Assembly: GCA_025454715.1 (NCBI GenBank) | Contig: JALONY010000395.1 | Coordinates: 1-5,488, forward strand | Direction of reading: 5' to 3' | DNA length: 5,488 nt | DNA from: Anaerolineae bacterium | GTDB taxonomy: Bacteria > Chloroflexota > Anaerolineae > Aggregatilineales > Phototrophicaceae | Shown: positions 1-5,488 of the stretch, in pieces | How the letters are laid out: each line of letters opens with the position of its first letter | How positions within the stretch are numbered: position 1 is the stretch's first letter | The notes under the pieces: generated by a model | The model's database searches: none | What the model saw: only the letters and a program-made list of their open reading frames with translations | What the model was told of the DNA's origin: nothing | Translations under genes and position numbers: made by a program

Positions 1-428
1 GGCACGCGCAACCACAGCGTGCCGGTCGCCCACAACGCGGCCACCTCGGTGCGCCCGACGCCCATGCCGAACGCGCCCAGCCAGCCGAAATGGGTGGTGT
101 GGCTGTCCGCGCCGAACACCACTTCCCCGGGGGCGACCAAGCCCTCCTCGCTCAAGACCTGATGGCAAATACCGCGCCCGACCTCGAACAAGCGCAAGCC
201 GTGCTTGGCGACGAAAGCGCGGATGTCGGCGTGGTTTTGCGCGTGGAGGGTGGTCGGGGCGGGCACGGCGTGGTCGAGGGTGATGGCCACCCGCTCCGGC
301 TGAGCGATGCGCGGCGCGCCGATTTGCTCGAACGTGCGGAGGATGGCCGCGCTGTTGTCGTGGCTAAACGTCAGGTCGGGGCGCACGTCCAACACATCGC
401 CCGCCCGCGCCGCCCCTGCCCGACGGCG
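1..428 (-). CDS. hacA: Homoaconitase large subunit, N-terminal part (runs off the left edge; start uncertain)
   Basis: Homoaconitase/isopropylmalate dehydratase large-subunit family, the [4Fe-4S] enzyme that isomerises homocitrate to homoisocitrate in the alpha-aminoadipate lysine pathway. The visible frame reads [10 protein letters not shown], then [24 protein letters not shown] and GADSHTT, all in the family order and spacing. The three cluster-ligand cysteines would lie beyond the left edge. Homology starts near base 413-428. Upstream of that, the frame stays open through the repeat island and into homocitrate synthase but contains no ATG, GTG or TTG. The usual N-terminal stretch (a 'TLxEKIL'-like helix) is missing and repeat sequence stands in its place. 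The first usable in-frame start is GTG at 395-393 (TTG at 392-390 is next), which would drop about 20 residues. Its 5' end overlaps the extended 3' end of homocitrate synthase in another frame. LeuC is the alternative; the neighbouring homocitrate synthase favours homoaconitase. Confidence 0.85.
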
Positions 429-1660
429 ACCAAGTCCCCCTCGCCTCCCTGTGGGAACTGCGCCTCTAGCGCGTGAACTGCACTCAAGTCCCCCTCGCCC
501 CTCGGTGGGAGAGGGGGATTTAGGGGGTGAGGGGCACTCGCCCGCAACAACGCATCGATGTCGGCCATCGACAGCGGGGCGCTGTCGGCGCGCTCCTTGA
601 TGATGCGCGTCACGTCTTGCACCAGCGCATCGGGCAAGTCGAGGCCGAGCTGAAGGGCGCGCCCGCGCACCGCGTTCCAACCGGTCAGGCGGTGGCCGAT
701 GCTGACCTCGCGGCTCAGGCCGAAGTCCTCGGGGCGGATCGCCTCGTAGGTGCTGGGGTCAGCCAAGACCGCCTTGGCGTGGATGCCCGCCTTGTGGATG
801 AACGCGCTGGCGCCGGTAATCACGTTGTTGAACGGGATGGGCAACGCGCACAATTCCGAAATCAGCGCGTCCAAGACCGGCAGGTGCGGCAAGTGGTACT
901 TGGCGACGTAGCGCCGGTCGAGCGTGTACAGGCGTGCCACCAACCCGCCCAGCGAGGTGATGCCGTTGCGCTCCCCGATGCCCAAGACGGTCGTGTCGAT
1001 GTGGGTCGCACCGGCCTCCAGCGCCGCGCAGGCGTTGGCGATGGCGCACCCGCTGTCGTTGTGGCCGTGGAACTCGATATCGAGGCCGGTCAGGCGGACG
1101 AGCTGCGCCACCATGTTGAAAACTTGGTTGGGCGTCGCCACCCCGACCGTATCGGCCACCCCCAAGCGGTTGACGTAGCCGCTATCGGCCACCGCCAAGT
1201 ACACGCGCAACAGGTCGGCCTCGCGGCTGCGGAAGGTGTCCTCGGTGCTGAAGCGCAAAATCACGTCGGGCTTCTGGGCGCGGATGAACTCGCACACGTC
1301 CAACGCCGTGTCGATGATTTGGCGGATGCTCTTGCCGTGGCTGTGCTGCATGAGCTGGGGCGAGGTGCCGATGACCACATCGACGCCGTGCACGCCGGTC
1401 TCGAGCGCTTGCACGGCGTCCTCGCGCTTGCAGCGGATGTGCGTCAGGATGCGGGCGCGGGTGTTCATCGCCACCACGGCGCGGATGTCGGCGGCGCTCT
1501 GCGGCGAGGCGCACGGCGAGGTCATCTCGATCATCTCGACGCCGAACGTGTCGAGCGCCTCGACGATACGGCGCTTGTCGTCGGTGGTGAAGGTGGCGGT
1601 GCTGAACTGTTCCCCCTCGCGGAGGGTGCTTTCGATGACGGCGAATTGGTCGAAGGGCAT
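371..1660 (-). CDS. lys20: Homocitrate synthase with a repeat-derived C-terminal tail
   Basis: Condenses acetyl-CoA with 2-oxoglutarate to give homocitrate, the first step of alpha-aminoadipate lysine synthesis. A TIM-barrel of the DRE-TIM metallolyase family. STLREGEQF (residues 11-19) carries the catalytic Arg14 and metal-binding Glu15. FHGHND (197-202) supplies the metal ligands His198 and His200. LTHIRC contains His74, which aligns with Thermus His72, tied to 2-oxoglutarate binding and lysine inhibition; this favours homocitrate over isopropylmalate synthase. GIGERNGIT (227-235) and FNNVITG (277-283) are also typical. The core aligns end to end with the roughly 376-residue Thermus enzyme up to about residue 373 (DIDALLRA). 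The remaining 55 or so residues are Pro/Gly-rich and coded by the palindromic repeat island, with GEGDL appearing twice. The native stop was therefore probably lost. The ATG overlaps the lysK stop (TAATG) and has GGAG 8 bases upstream. Confidence 0.95.
   Translation of the reverse strand: MPFDQFAVIESTLREGEQFSTATFTTDDKRRIVEALDTFGVEMIEMTSPCASPQSAADIRAVVAMNTRARILTHIRCKREDAVQALETGVHGVDVVIGTSPQLMQHSHGKSIRQIIDTALDVCEFIRAQKPDVILRFSTEDTFRSREADLLRVYLAVADSGYVNRLGVADTVGVATPNQVFNMVAQLVRLTGLDIEFHGHNDSGCAIANACAALEAGATHIDTTVLGIGERNGITSLGGLVARLYTLDRRYVAKYHLPHLPVLDALISELCALPIPFNNVITGASAFIHKAGIHAKAVLADPSTYEAIRPEDFGLSREVSIGHRLTGWNAVRGRALQLGLDLPDALVQDVTRIIKERADSAPLSMADIDALLRASAPHPLNPPLPPRGEGDLSAVHALEAQFPQGGEGDLVAVGQGRRGRAMCWTCAPT
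431..534. repeat. GC-rich palindromic repeat island at the homocitrate synthase/homoaconitase junction
   Basis: One complete copy lies at about 485-534. Its arms CCCCTCGCCCC (491-501) and GGGGGTGAGGGG (523-534) can pair, and an inner stem CCCCCTC (490-496) with GAGGGGG (511-517) is an alternative fold. A partial copy at 431 to about 457 shares CAAGTCCCCCTCGCC with 485-499 exactly 54 bases away and lacks the right arm. GAACTGC also recurs at 455-461 and 475-481. The island is read in frame as the homocitrate synthase tail and replaces the expected start of homoaconitase. The same arms occur at 2060-2070 and 2106-2117 inside lysK, so this is a dispersed family, not a local oddity. Confidence 0.85.
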
Positions 1661-1668
1661 TAGGGGGT

Positions 1669-1672
1669 CTCC
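1669..1672 (-). promoter_or_regulatory. Ribosome binding site of homocitrate synthase
   Basis: GGAG on the minus strand within the last codons of lysK, 8 bases before the ATG at 1660. It supports this start, whose A is also the last base of the lysK TAA stop. Confidence 0.5.
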
Positions 1673-1955
1673 GGTTGGGGCAGGGTTTCGAGGACGCGGG
1701 TCAGGACGCGCACGGCGCGCAGGTATTCGTTGAGGTCGATGTGTTCGTGGGGGGTGTGGTCGAGCGCGCTATCGCCCGCGCCATAGGCCAAAATCGGGCA
1801 ACCCCACGCGGGGCCAGCGATGTTCATGTCGCTGGTGCCGGTCTTATAGACGAAGGCGGGCGTGCCGCCCTCGGCGCGGATGGCGGCGCGGAAGGCGCGG
1901 CTGAGGTCGGTATCGCGTGGGGCGGCGTAAGTCGGGGTGTGGGCGGTGAAGGTCA

Positions 1956-2118
1956 GTCCCTCATCCCCCCAGCCCGCGAGCCGTCCCTCATCCCCCCAGC
2001 CCCCTTCTCCCACAGGTGGAGAAGGGGGTGAAGTGCGCCCTACCTGCTCTGGTTCTGCTCCCCTCGCCCCGTATTGCTCCGTTCGTTCTCAGGCTGAGAG
2101 GGGTCGGGGGTGAGGGGT
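1956..2118. repeat. Palindromic repeat island inserted in lysK
   Basis: About 163 bases interrupt lysK between the codons for EAEVRGVLN and LTFTAHTP. One unit has arms CCCCTCGCCCC (2060-2070) and GGGGTGAGGGG (2107-2117), which pair over 11 positions with one G-T; a 36-base loop lies between. The same arms bound the repeat at 491-534. A second unit has a perfect 11-base stem, described separately. A 20-base direct repeat, GTCCCTCATCCCCCCAGCCC, occurs at 1956-1975 and 1983-2002. Removing about 163 bases (1 modulo 3) puts the two flanking lysK frames back in register. This supports a clean insertion into a once continuous gene. Confidence 0.85.
2000..2028. repeat. Perfect 11-base inverted repeat (hairpin)
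   Basis: CCCCCTTCTCC at 2000-2010 pairs exactly with GGAGAAGGGGG at 2018-2028 around a 7-base loop. It lies inside the repeat island in lysK. No T-run follows on either strand, so it does not look like an intrinsic terminator; it fits the core of a palindromic element. Confidence 0.8.
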
Positions 2119-2796
2119 TCAACACACCCCGCACCTCGGCCTCCAATTGCTCCGGCGTCAGGTCGGGCGGCAAACGGAAGCCGAAGCGCGCCGACGCCCA
2201 GCCGTATACCCCGTCATCGCCGCTGTTGACGGCGTGCAGGGTGGCCAGCAACCGCCCGAAGGCGCTCTCGCGCCCCGCGTTGAAGCGGTCAGCGAGGGCG
2301 CGCACCCGCCCCCATGCCTCGAACGCCAATTCGGCGGGCGAGGCGGTCGGGTTGGCGCTGTGGGCGAGGTCGGCATGGATGCGCCACTCGCGGCGTAATG
2401 AGCGCCCGCGCTGGTCGGGCATTCTTCCTCGACCGCGCCAATCACCACCACCCGCCACCCGTCAGGGATGTGCGCCCGCGCCGCCGCCGCCGCGAACGCG
2501 CACAGCGCGCCCTTAGCATCGACCGTGCCGCGCCCGTGCAACAGGTCGCCCTCACGCCGGACGGGCAACATCCCGCCGAACGTGTCGATGTGGCCGAGCA
2601 AGACGACGGTGCGCGCCCCCGTCCCAGCTTGGCCGACCGCGTTCCCAGCCGCGTCGATGTGGGCGCGCAAGCCGTGCGCGCTCATCCAGCTCACCAAGCC
2701 TTCGACCGCCTCGCGCTCTTGGCCGGACGGCGACGGGATAGCGACCAGCGCTTCGAGCAAGCCGATGGCGGGGTCGGTCAAGCGTTCATCGCCCAT

Positions 2797-3903
2797 TTAC
2801 TGCGCCCCCAGTGCTTGCACGGTGGCCTCGACCACCTGCGCCAGCTCGTCTTGTGTCACAATCAGCGGTGGCAAGAAGCGCAACACCGTCTTACCGGCGG
2901 GCACGGCCAGCACCCCCAAGCCTTGCAACGCTTGCAAGACCGGCGTCACCCGCCCGCGCAGTTCGAGGCCGACCAGCAAGCCCTGCCCGCGCACCTCACG
3001 CACGGCGGGCAGGTGGAGGGCGCGCAATTGGTCAACGAACCACGCGCCCAATTCGGCGGCACGGCGCGGCGCGTCGAGGGCGCGCAACGCGCCAATCGTG
3101 GCGACCGCGGCGGCGCAGCTCAGCGGGTTGCCGCCGAACGTGCTGCCGTGGGTGGCCGCCGGTATCGTGCCCAGCGAGGCGCGCCACGCCGCCGCGCCCA
3201 TCGGCACACGCCCCAGACCGGCCTGCACCTCATCACAGATGAGCAACACGCCGCGCTGGGTGCACAAGTCGCGCAGGCCGCGCAGATAGGCGGGGTCGAT
3301 GACGTGCACACCGCCCTCGCCCTGTACCGCTTCGATCATGAGCGCCGCCACGTCGTCGGTCAGGGCGGCCTCGGCAGCGGCGAGGTCGTTGTAGGGGATA
3401 TGCGTGACCGGCGGCAACCAGCCCTCGAACGGCTGGCGGTAATCGCGGTTGAAGGTCGCGCCCAACGCGCCCAGCGTCCGCCCGTGAAAGCCGCGCATGG
3501 CGGCCACGATGCGCGTCCTGCCGGTCAGCAGGCGGGCGACCTTGAGGGCGGCCTCGCTGGCCTCGGCGCCGCTGTTGCACAAGAAATAGCGCCAGCCCTC
3601 ATCCGGCAAAATCGCGTCGAGTTGCCCGTACAATTCGGCGCGGCGGTCGTTGTAGAACGCCTCGGCGCAGGTGATGAGCGTGTGCGCTTGCGCGCTGACG
3701 GCGTTGGCCACGGCGGGGTGGGCATGGCCGAGCAACGCGACCCCCTGCCCGCTGGTGAAGTCGAGATAGGCGTTGCCGTCGGCGTCCCAGACCGTGCAGC
3801 CCGCCCCGCGCACCAGCGCCAACGGGCGCTTGCTGTACGCGCCGGAGGTATGGGCATCCTCGGTCGTGGTGATGTGGTGTTGGCTGGTCAAGAGCGTGTC
3901 CAT
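2797..3903 (-). CDS. lysJ: LysJ, [LysW]-aminoadipate semialdehyde aminotransferase lacking the PLP-lysine segment
   Basis: Class-III PLP aminotransferase of the LysJ/ArgD family. It would transfer an amino group from glutamate to LysW-bound aminoadipate semialdehyde, giving LysW-lysine. Visible family landmarks are DFTSGQGVALLGHAHP (48-63), NSGAEASEAALK (110-121), GFHGRT (138-143), EAVQGEGG (191-198), CDEVQAGLGR with the PLP-ring aspartate Asp224, and GSTFGGNP (253-260). Family members carry about 26 residues after GLGR ending in an 'LAKGLGGG'-like motif whose lysine forms the Schiff base. Here GLGR (ending at residue 232) runs straight into VPMGAAAW, and no lysine occurs before GSTFGGNP. The protein is 368 residues, short of the usual 390-400. 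The reading frame is kept. The start at 3903 is chosen over an upstream ATG at 3990 because homology begins there and AGAGGGGG lies 9 bases before it; the longer form would run back into lysZ. As written it should be inactive as an aminotransferase. Confidence 0.9.
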   Translation of the reverse strand: MDTLLTSQHHITTTEDAHTSGAYSKRPLALVRGAGCTVWDADGNAYLDFTSGQGVALLGHAHPAVANAVSAQAHTLITCAEAFYNDRRAELYGQLDAILPDEGWRYFLCNSGAEASEAALKVARLLTGRTRIVAAMRGFHGRTLGALGATFNRDYRQPFEGWLPPVTHIPYNDLAAAEAALTDDVAALMIEAVQGEGGVHVIDPAYLRGLRDLCTQRGVLLICDEVQAGLGRVPMGAAAWRASLGTIPAATHGSTFGGNPLSCAAAVATIGALRALDAPRRAAELGAWFVDQLRALHLPAVREVRGQGLLVGLELRGRVTPVLQALQGLGVLAVPAGKTVLRFLPPLIVTQDELAQVVEATVQALGAQ

Positions 3904-3912
3904 CCTGTGTGT

Positions 3913-3920
3913 CCCCCTCT
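3913..3920 (-). promoter_or_regulatory. Ribosome binding site of lysJ
   Basis: AGAGGGGG on the minus strand, 9 bases before the ATG at 3903 and within the 22-base gap after the lysZ stop. It decides the lysJ start against the in-frame ATG 87 bases upstream. Confidence 0.6.
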
Positions 3921-3925
3921 GCCGT

Positions 3926-4723
3926 TTATCGGACGAACTCGGTGCCAGCGCCCGCCAGCGCCGCGCTGACCGCGCCCGCCGTGCGCCCATCGCCGATGAC
4001 CACGCGGCGGACGCCGCCGGTCAGGGCTTCTTGCGCGCCCAGCACCTTGCGCTTCATCCGCCCGCCCGCCGCGTCGAGGGCGCGGGGCAGTTCGCCCCAC
4101 GTCACCCGCGCAATCACGCTGGCGGGGTCGGCGATGTCGCGGTACAGGCCGCGCACGTTCGACAAAATCACCAAGTCGGCGGCGCCCAACGCGCTGGCGA
4201 GGGCGGCGGCGGCGCGGTCACCGTCGATATTGAGCAGGCCGTCTGGGCTGGTGGCCAAGGGCGGCACGACCGGCACGACCCCCGATTGGAGTAAGGCGCG
4301 CACCGGTTGGGCGTCCGCGCCGGTGATTTGGCCGGTATAGTCATCGCGCACCACCCGCACCCGCCCATCGACCACGGCGCGCACCGCGTCCTTGCGCGTG
4401 GCCGTGACCACCGGCGGGCAAGCTTGTGCGCTCAGGCCGTGCGCGGCGAGGGCGGCCACCCACCCCGCCCCGACTTGCCCCGCCGCCTCGACGAACAGGT
4501 CGCGGGTGGCGGCGTCGGTGTAGCGGCTGGTGTGGCCGGTCGGGCTGGTCAGGGTGCGGATTTCGACCCCGCGCTCGGCGCACAGCGCGTCCATCGTCGC
4601 GCTCACCCCGTGGACGATGACCACCGGGCGCTGGCGCGCCACCTGCGCGAGGTCAGCGGCGCAGGCCGCCACATCGAGGCCAGCACCGCCGCCGAACTTA
4701 ATCACCAAGACATCCGAAAGCAT
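3926..4723 (-). CDS. lysZ: LysZ, [LysW]-aminoadipate kinase
   Basis: Amino-acid kinase family (ArgB-like). It phosphorylates the side-chain carboxyl of aminoadipate bound to LysW, using ATP. At 265 residues it matches the family length. VIKFGGGAG (7-15) is the N-terminal phosphate-binding loop. SRYTD (66-70) matches the R-x-T-D region of LysZ proteins. RDDYTG (126-131), NIDGDRAA (165-172), LSNVRGL (187-193) and GRMKRKVLGA (221-230) cover the substrate and nucleotide sites. Two places are unusual: the second glycine-rich loop reads HGVSATMD where Thermus LysZ has HGGSAETN, and the region that normally reads GLSGxDG is GLSAQACPP (96-104). The start at 4723 has a strong GAGGAG 8 bases upstream, inside the lysY stop region, so longer in-frame starts are unlikely. 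An ArgB role is possible, but homocitrate synthase in the same run points to lysine. Confidence 0.92.
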   Translation of the reverse strand: MLSDVLVIKFGGGAGLDVAACAADLAQVARQRPVVIVHGVSATMDALCAERGVEIRTLTSPTGHTSRYTDAATRDLFVEAAGQVGAGWVAALAAHGLSAQACPPVVTATRKDAVRAVVDGRVRVVRDDYTGQITGADAQPVRALLQSGVVPVVPPLATSPDGLLNIDGDRAAAALASALGAADLVILSNVRGLYRDIADPASVIARVTWGELPRALDAAGGRMKRKVLGAQEALTGGVRRVVIGDGRTAGAVSAALAGAGTEFVR

Positions 4724-4731
4724 GGTGTTTG

Positions 4732-4738
4732 CTCCTCT
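4732..4738 (-). promoter_or_regulatory. Ribosome binding site of lysZ
   Basis: AGAGGAG on the minus strand, 8 bases before the lysZ ATG at 4723. It overlaps the final base of the lysY TGA stop (4740-4738), which suggests coupled translation of lysY and lysZ. Confidence 0.7.
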
Positions 4739-5488
4739 CACGGGTACACCGCAGGGGCGCGCAGCCCGAGCGATTCGTCGAAACCGAGCATCAGGTTGAG
4801 GCACTGCACCGCGCTGCCCGCCGCGCCCTTGCCGAGGTTGTCGAGGGCGGCCACCACCACCACATGGGTCGGGTCGTCGGCGTCCAATTCCCAGCCGATG
4901 TCGCAAAAGTTGGTGCCGGCCACGAGGCGCGGCTCCGGCAGGCGGTGTAGGCCGGTCTTGCTGTTGACCAAGCGGACGAACGGCTCATCGCGGTATGCGC
5001 CGCGATAGGCCGCCCAAATGTCCTTGTCGCTGACCGGACGGGTCAGGTCGATGTGGGCGGTCAGGTGCACCCCGCGCACCATCTCGATGGCGGTCACGGC
5101 AAAACGGATGGGCAGGTCGCCCAGCATCTGGCGGACTTCGGCGTGATGGCGGTGGCCGGTCGGCTTGTAGGCGCGCACCGCCCCACTGCGGATGGGGTGG
5201 TGCGAACCGGCGTTTACGTCCGCGCCGCCCTCCGATGAGCCGACCTTCAGCTCGGCGTTGGCGCGCCCCAGCAATCCCGCTCGCACCAACGGCCACAGCG
5301 CGAGGTTGACGGTGGTGGCGTTGCACCCGACCCCGCTGGCGTAGCACGCGCCGCGCAAAGCCTCGCGGTTCAGCTCCGGCAGGCCATACGCGAAGCGCTC
5401 GACCCACGCGGGCGCGGGGTGCGCCCCGCCATACACCCGCGCATACAGGTCGAGGTCACGCAGGCGGAAATCGGCGCTCAGGTCTACC
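4738..5488 (-). CDS. lysY: LysY, [LysW]-aminoadipyl phosphate reductase (5' end beyond the right edge)
   Basis: NADPH-dependent reductase of the ArgC/LysY family. It reduces LysW-bound aminoadipyl phosphate to the semialdehyde, the product that LysJ then aminates. The visible 249 residues start inside the conserved DLSADFRL motif. GVGCNATT follows, with the catalytic cysteine at visible residue 55. Next come SSEGGADVNAGSHHP, YKPTGHRHHAEV, VRGVHLTAHI, GTNFCDIG and ALDNLGKGAAGSAVQ. These run in family order without gaps to the C-terminus. Roughly 100 N-terminal residues, the nucleotide-binding half, lie outside the window, so the true start cannot be seen. A GTG at 5436 falls inside the conserved region and is not the start. 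The GHRHHAEV form and the neighbours favour LysY over ArgC. It ends 14 bases before lysZ. Confidence 0.93.
   Translation of the reverse strand, partial: VDLSADFRLRDLDLYARVYGGAHPAPAWVERFAYGLPELNREALRGACYASGVGCNATTVNLALWPLVRAGLLGRANAELKVGSSEGGADVNAGSHHPIRSGAVRAYKPTGHRHHAEVRQMLGDLPIRFAVTAIEMVRGVHLTAHIDLTRPVSDKDIWAAYRGAYRDEPFVRLVNSKTGLHRLPEPRLVAGTNFCDIGWELDADDPTHVVVVAALDNLGKGAAGSAVQCLNLMLGFDESLGLRAPAVYP

Larger units (their letters stand above)
1660..2796 (-). pseudogene. lysK: LysK, [LysW]-lysine hydrolase: broken by a deletion and a repeat insertion
   Basis: M20-family metallopeptidase that would release lysine from the LysW carrier, the last step of the pathway. Segment 1 (2796 to about 2389) has LGHIDTF (His69, Asp71), GTVDAKG (Asp93) and VEEE (from residue 122), the first metal ligands and general base. 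Segment 2 (about 2388 to 2119, another frame) resumes at [11 protein letters not shown] and runs through the dimerisation lobe to EAEVRGVLN. Segment 3 (about 1956 to 1660, back in the first frame) has LTFTAHTPTYA, KTGTSDMN and YGAGDSALDHTP with the C-terminal metal histidine region. Between segments 1 and 2, about 30 residues with the conserved GEPSG metal-ligand motif are missing, and the deletion length must be 1 modulo 3. Between segments 2 and 3 lie about 163 bases of palindromic repeat, also 1 modulo 3. Read straight, the first frame stops at 2158. ATG follows the lysJ TAA directly. No functional product is expected unless the assembly is wrong. Confidence 0.85.

Noticed and set aside
431..534. 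Repeat island as a CRISPR array
   Set aside because: Only one full and one partial copy, palindromic throughout, no regular unique spacers.
1600..1630. GAGGGGGAA in the homocitrate synthase 5' end as another repeat copy
   Set aside because: It simply encodes the conserved REGEQF motif and lacks the pairing arms.
527..1663. 378-residue plus-strand open frame opposite homocitrate synthase
   Set aside because: It mirrors a strongly conserved gene in GC-rich DNA and its translation is low-complexity Ala/Val/Arg/Gly/His with no recognisable domain.
2000..2028. Hairpin as an intrinsic terminator inside lysK
   Set aside because: No T-tract follows on either strand, and the hairpin is part of a repeat family.
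2158..2796. 212-residue frame as a complete short LysK-like protein
   Set aside because: After about residue 136 the translation has no family match, while a neighbouring frame does; the end is frame-shifted sequence.
2314..3969. 551-residue plus-strand open frame spanning lysK and lysJ
   Set aside because: Antisense shadow of lysJ and lysK, rich in Arg/Gln/Ala/His, with no domain or ribosome site; long stop-free antisense frames are expected at this GC content.

Overview
The window is a single minus-strand run of genes from a GC-rich bacterium. It encodes most of the LysW-dependent alpha-aminoadipate route to lysine. In transcription order (right to left) it holds lysY (3' part), lysZ, lysJ, lysK, homocitrate synthase and the start of the homoaconitase large subunit. 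Genes are packed tightly: 14 and 22 bases separate the first three, lysJ stop touches lysK start (TAA-ATG), and lysK stop overlaps the homocitrate synthase start (TAATG). This looks like one operon. The carrier protein gene lysW and the ligase gene lysX are not in the window.

The gene content is known from Thermus/Deinococcus, Chloroflexota and some archaea. The high GC, together with GC-rich palindromic repeats of the 'CCCCTCACCCC...GGGGCGAGGGG' kind lying between and inside genes, makes an uncultured Chloroflexota the most likely source. That assignment is inference only.

Layout: 4738-5488 lysY; 3926-4723 lysZ; 2797-3903 lysJ; 1660-2796 lysK remnants in three frame segments; 371-1660 homocitrate synthase; 1 to about 428 homoaconitase large subunit. 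Two repeat islands are present: about 431-534 at the homocitrate synthase/homoaconitase junction, and about 1956-2118 inside lysK. No plus-strand gene is supported, and no stretch over 300 bases lacks a gene.

Working together, homocitrate synthase and homoaconitase would extend 2-oxoglutarate towards 2-oxoadipate. LysZ, LysY, LysJ and LysK would then phosphorylate, reduce, transaminate and release the LysW-bound aminoadipate to give lysine. The odd point is damage. LysJ lacks the segment that carries its PLP lysine. lysK has a frame-shifting deletion plus a frame-shifting repeat insertion. Homoaconitase has lost a recognisable start, and homocitrate synthase has gained a repeat-coded tail. 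lysY, lysZ and the core of homocitrate synthase look intact. Either the cluster is decaying (perhaps beside a second copy) or the assembly is wrong at several points. I see no new biological system here.
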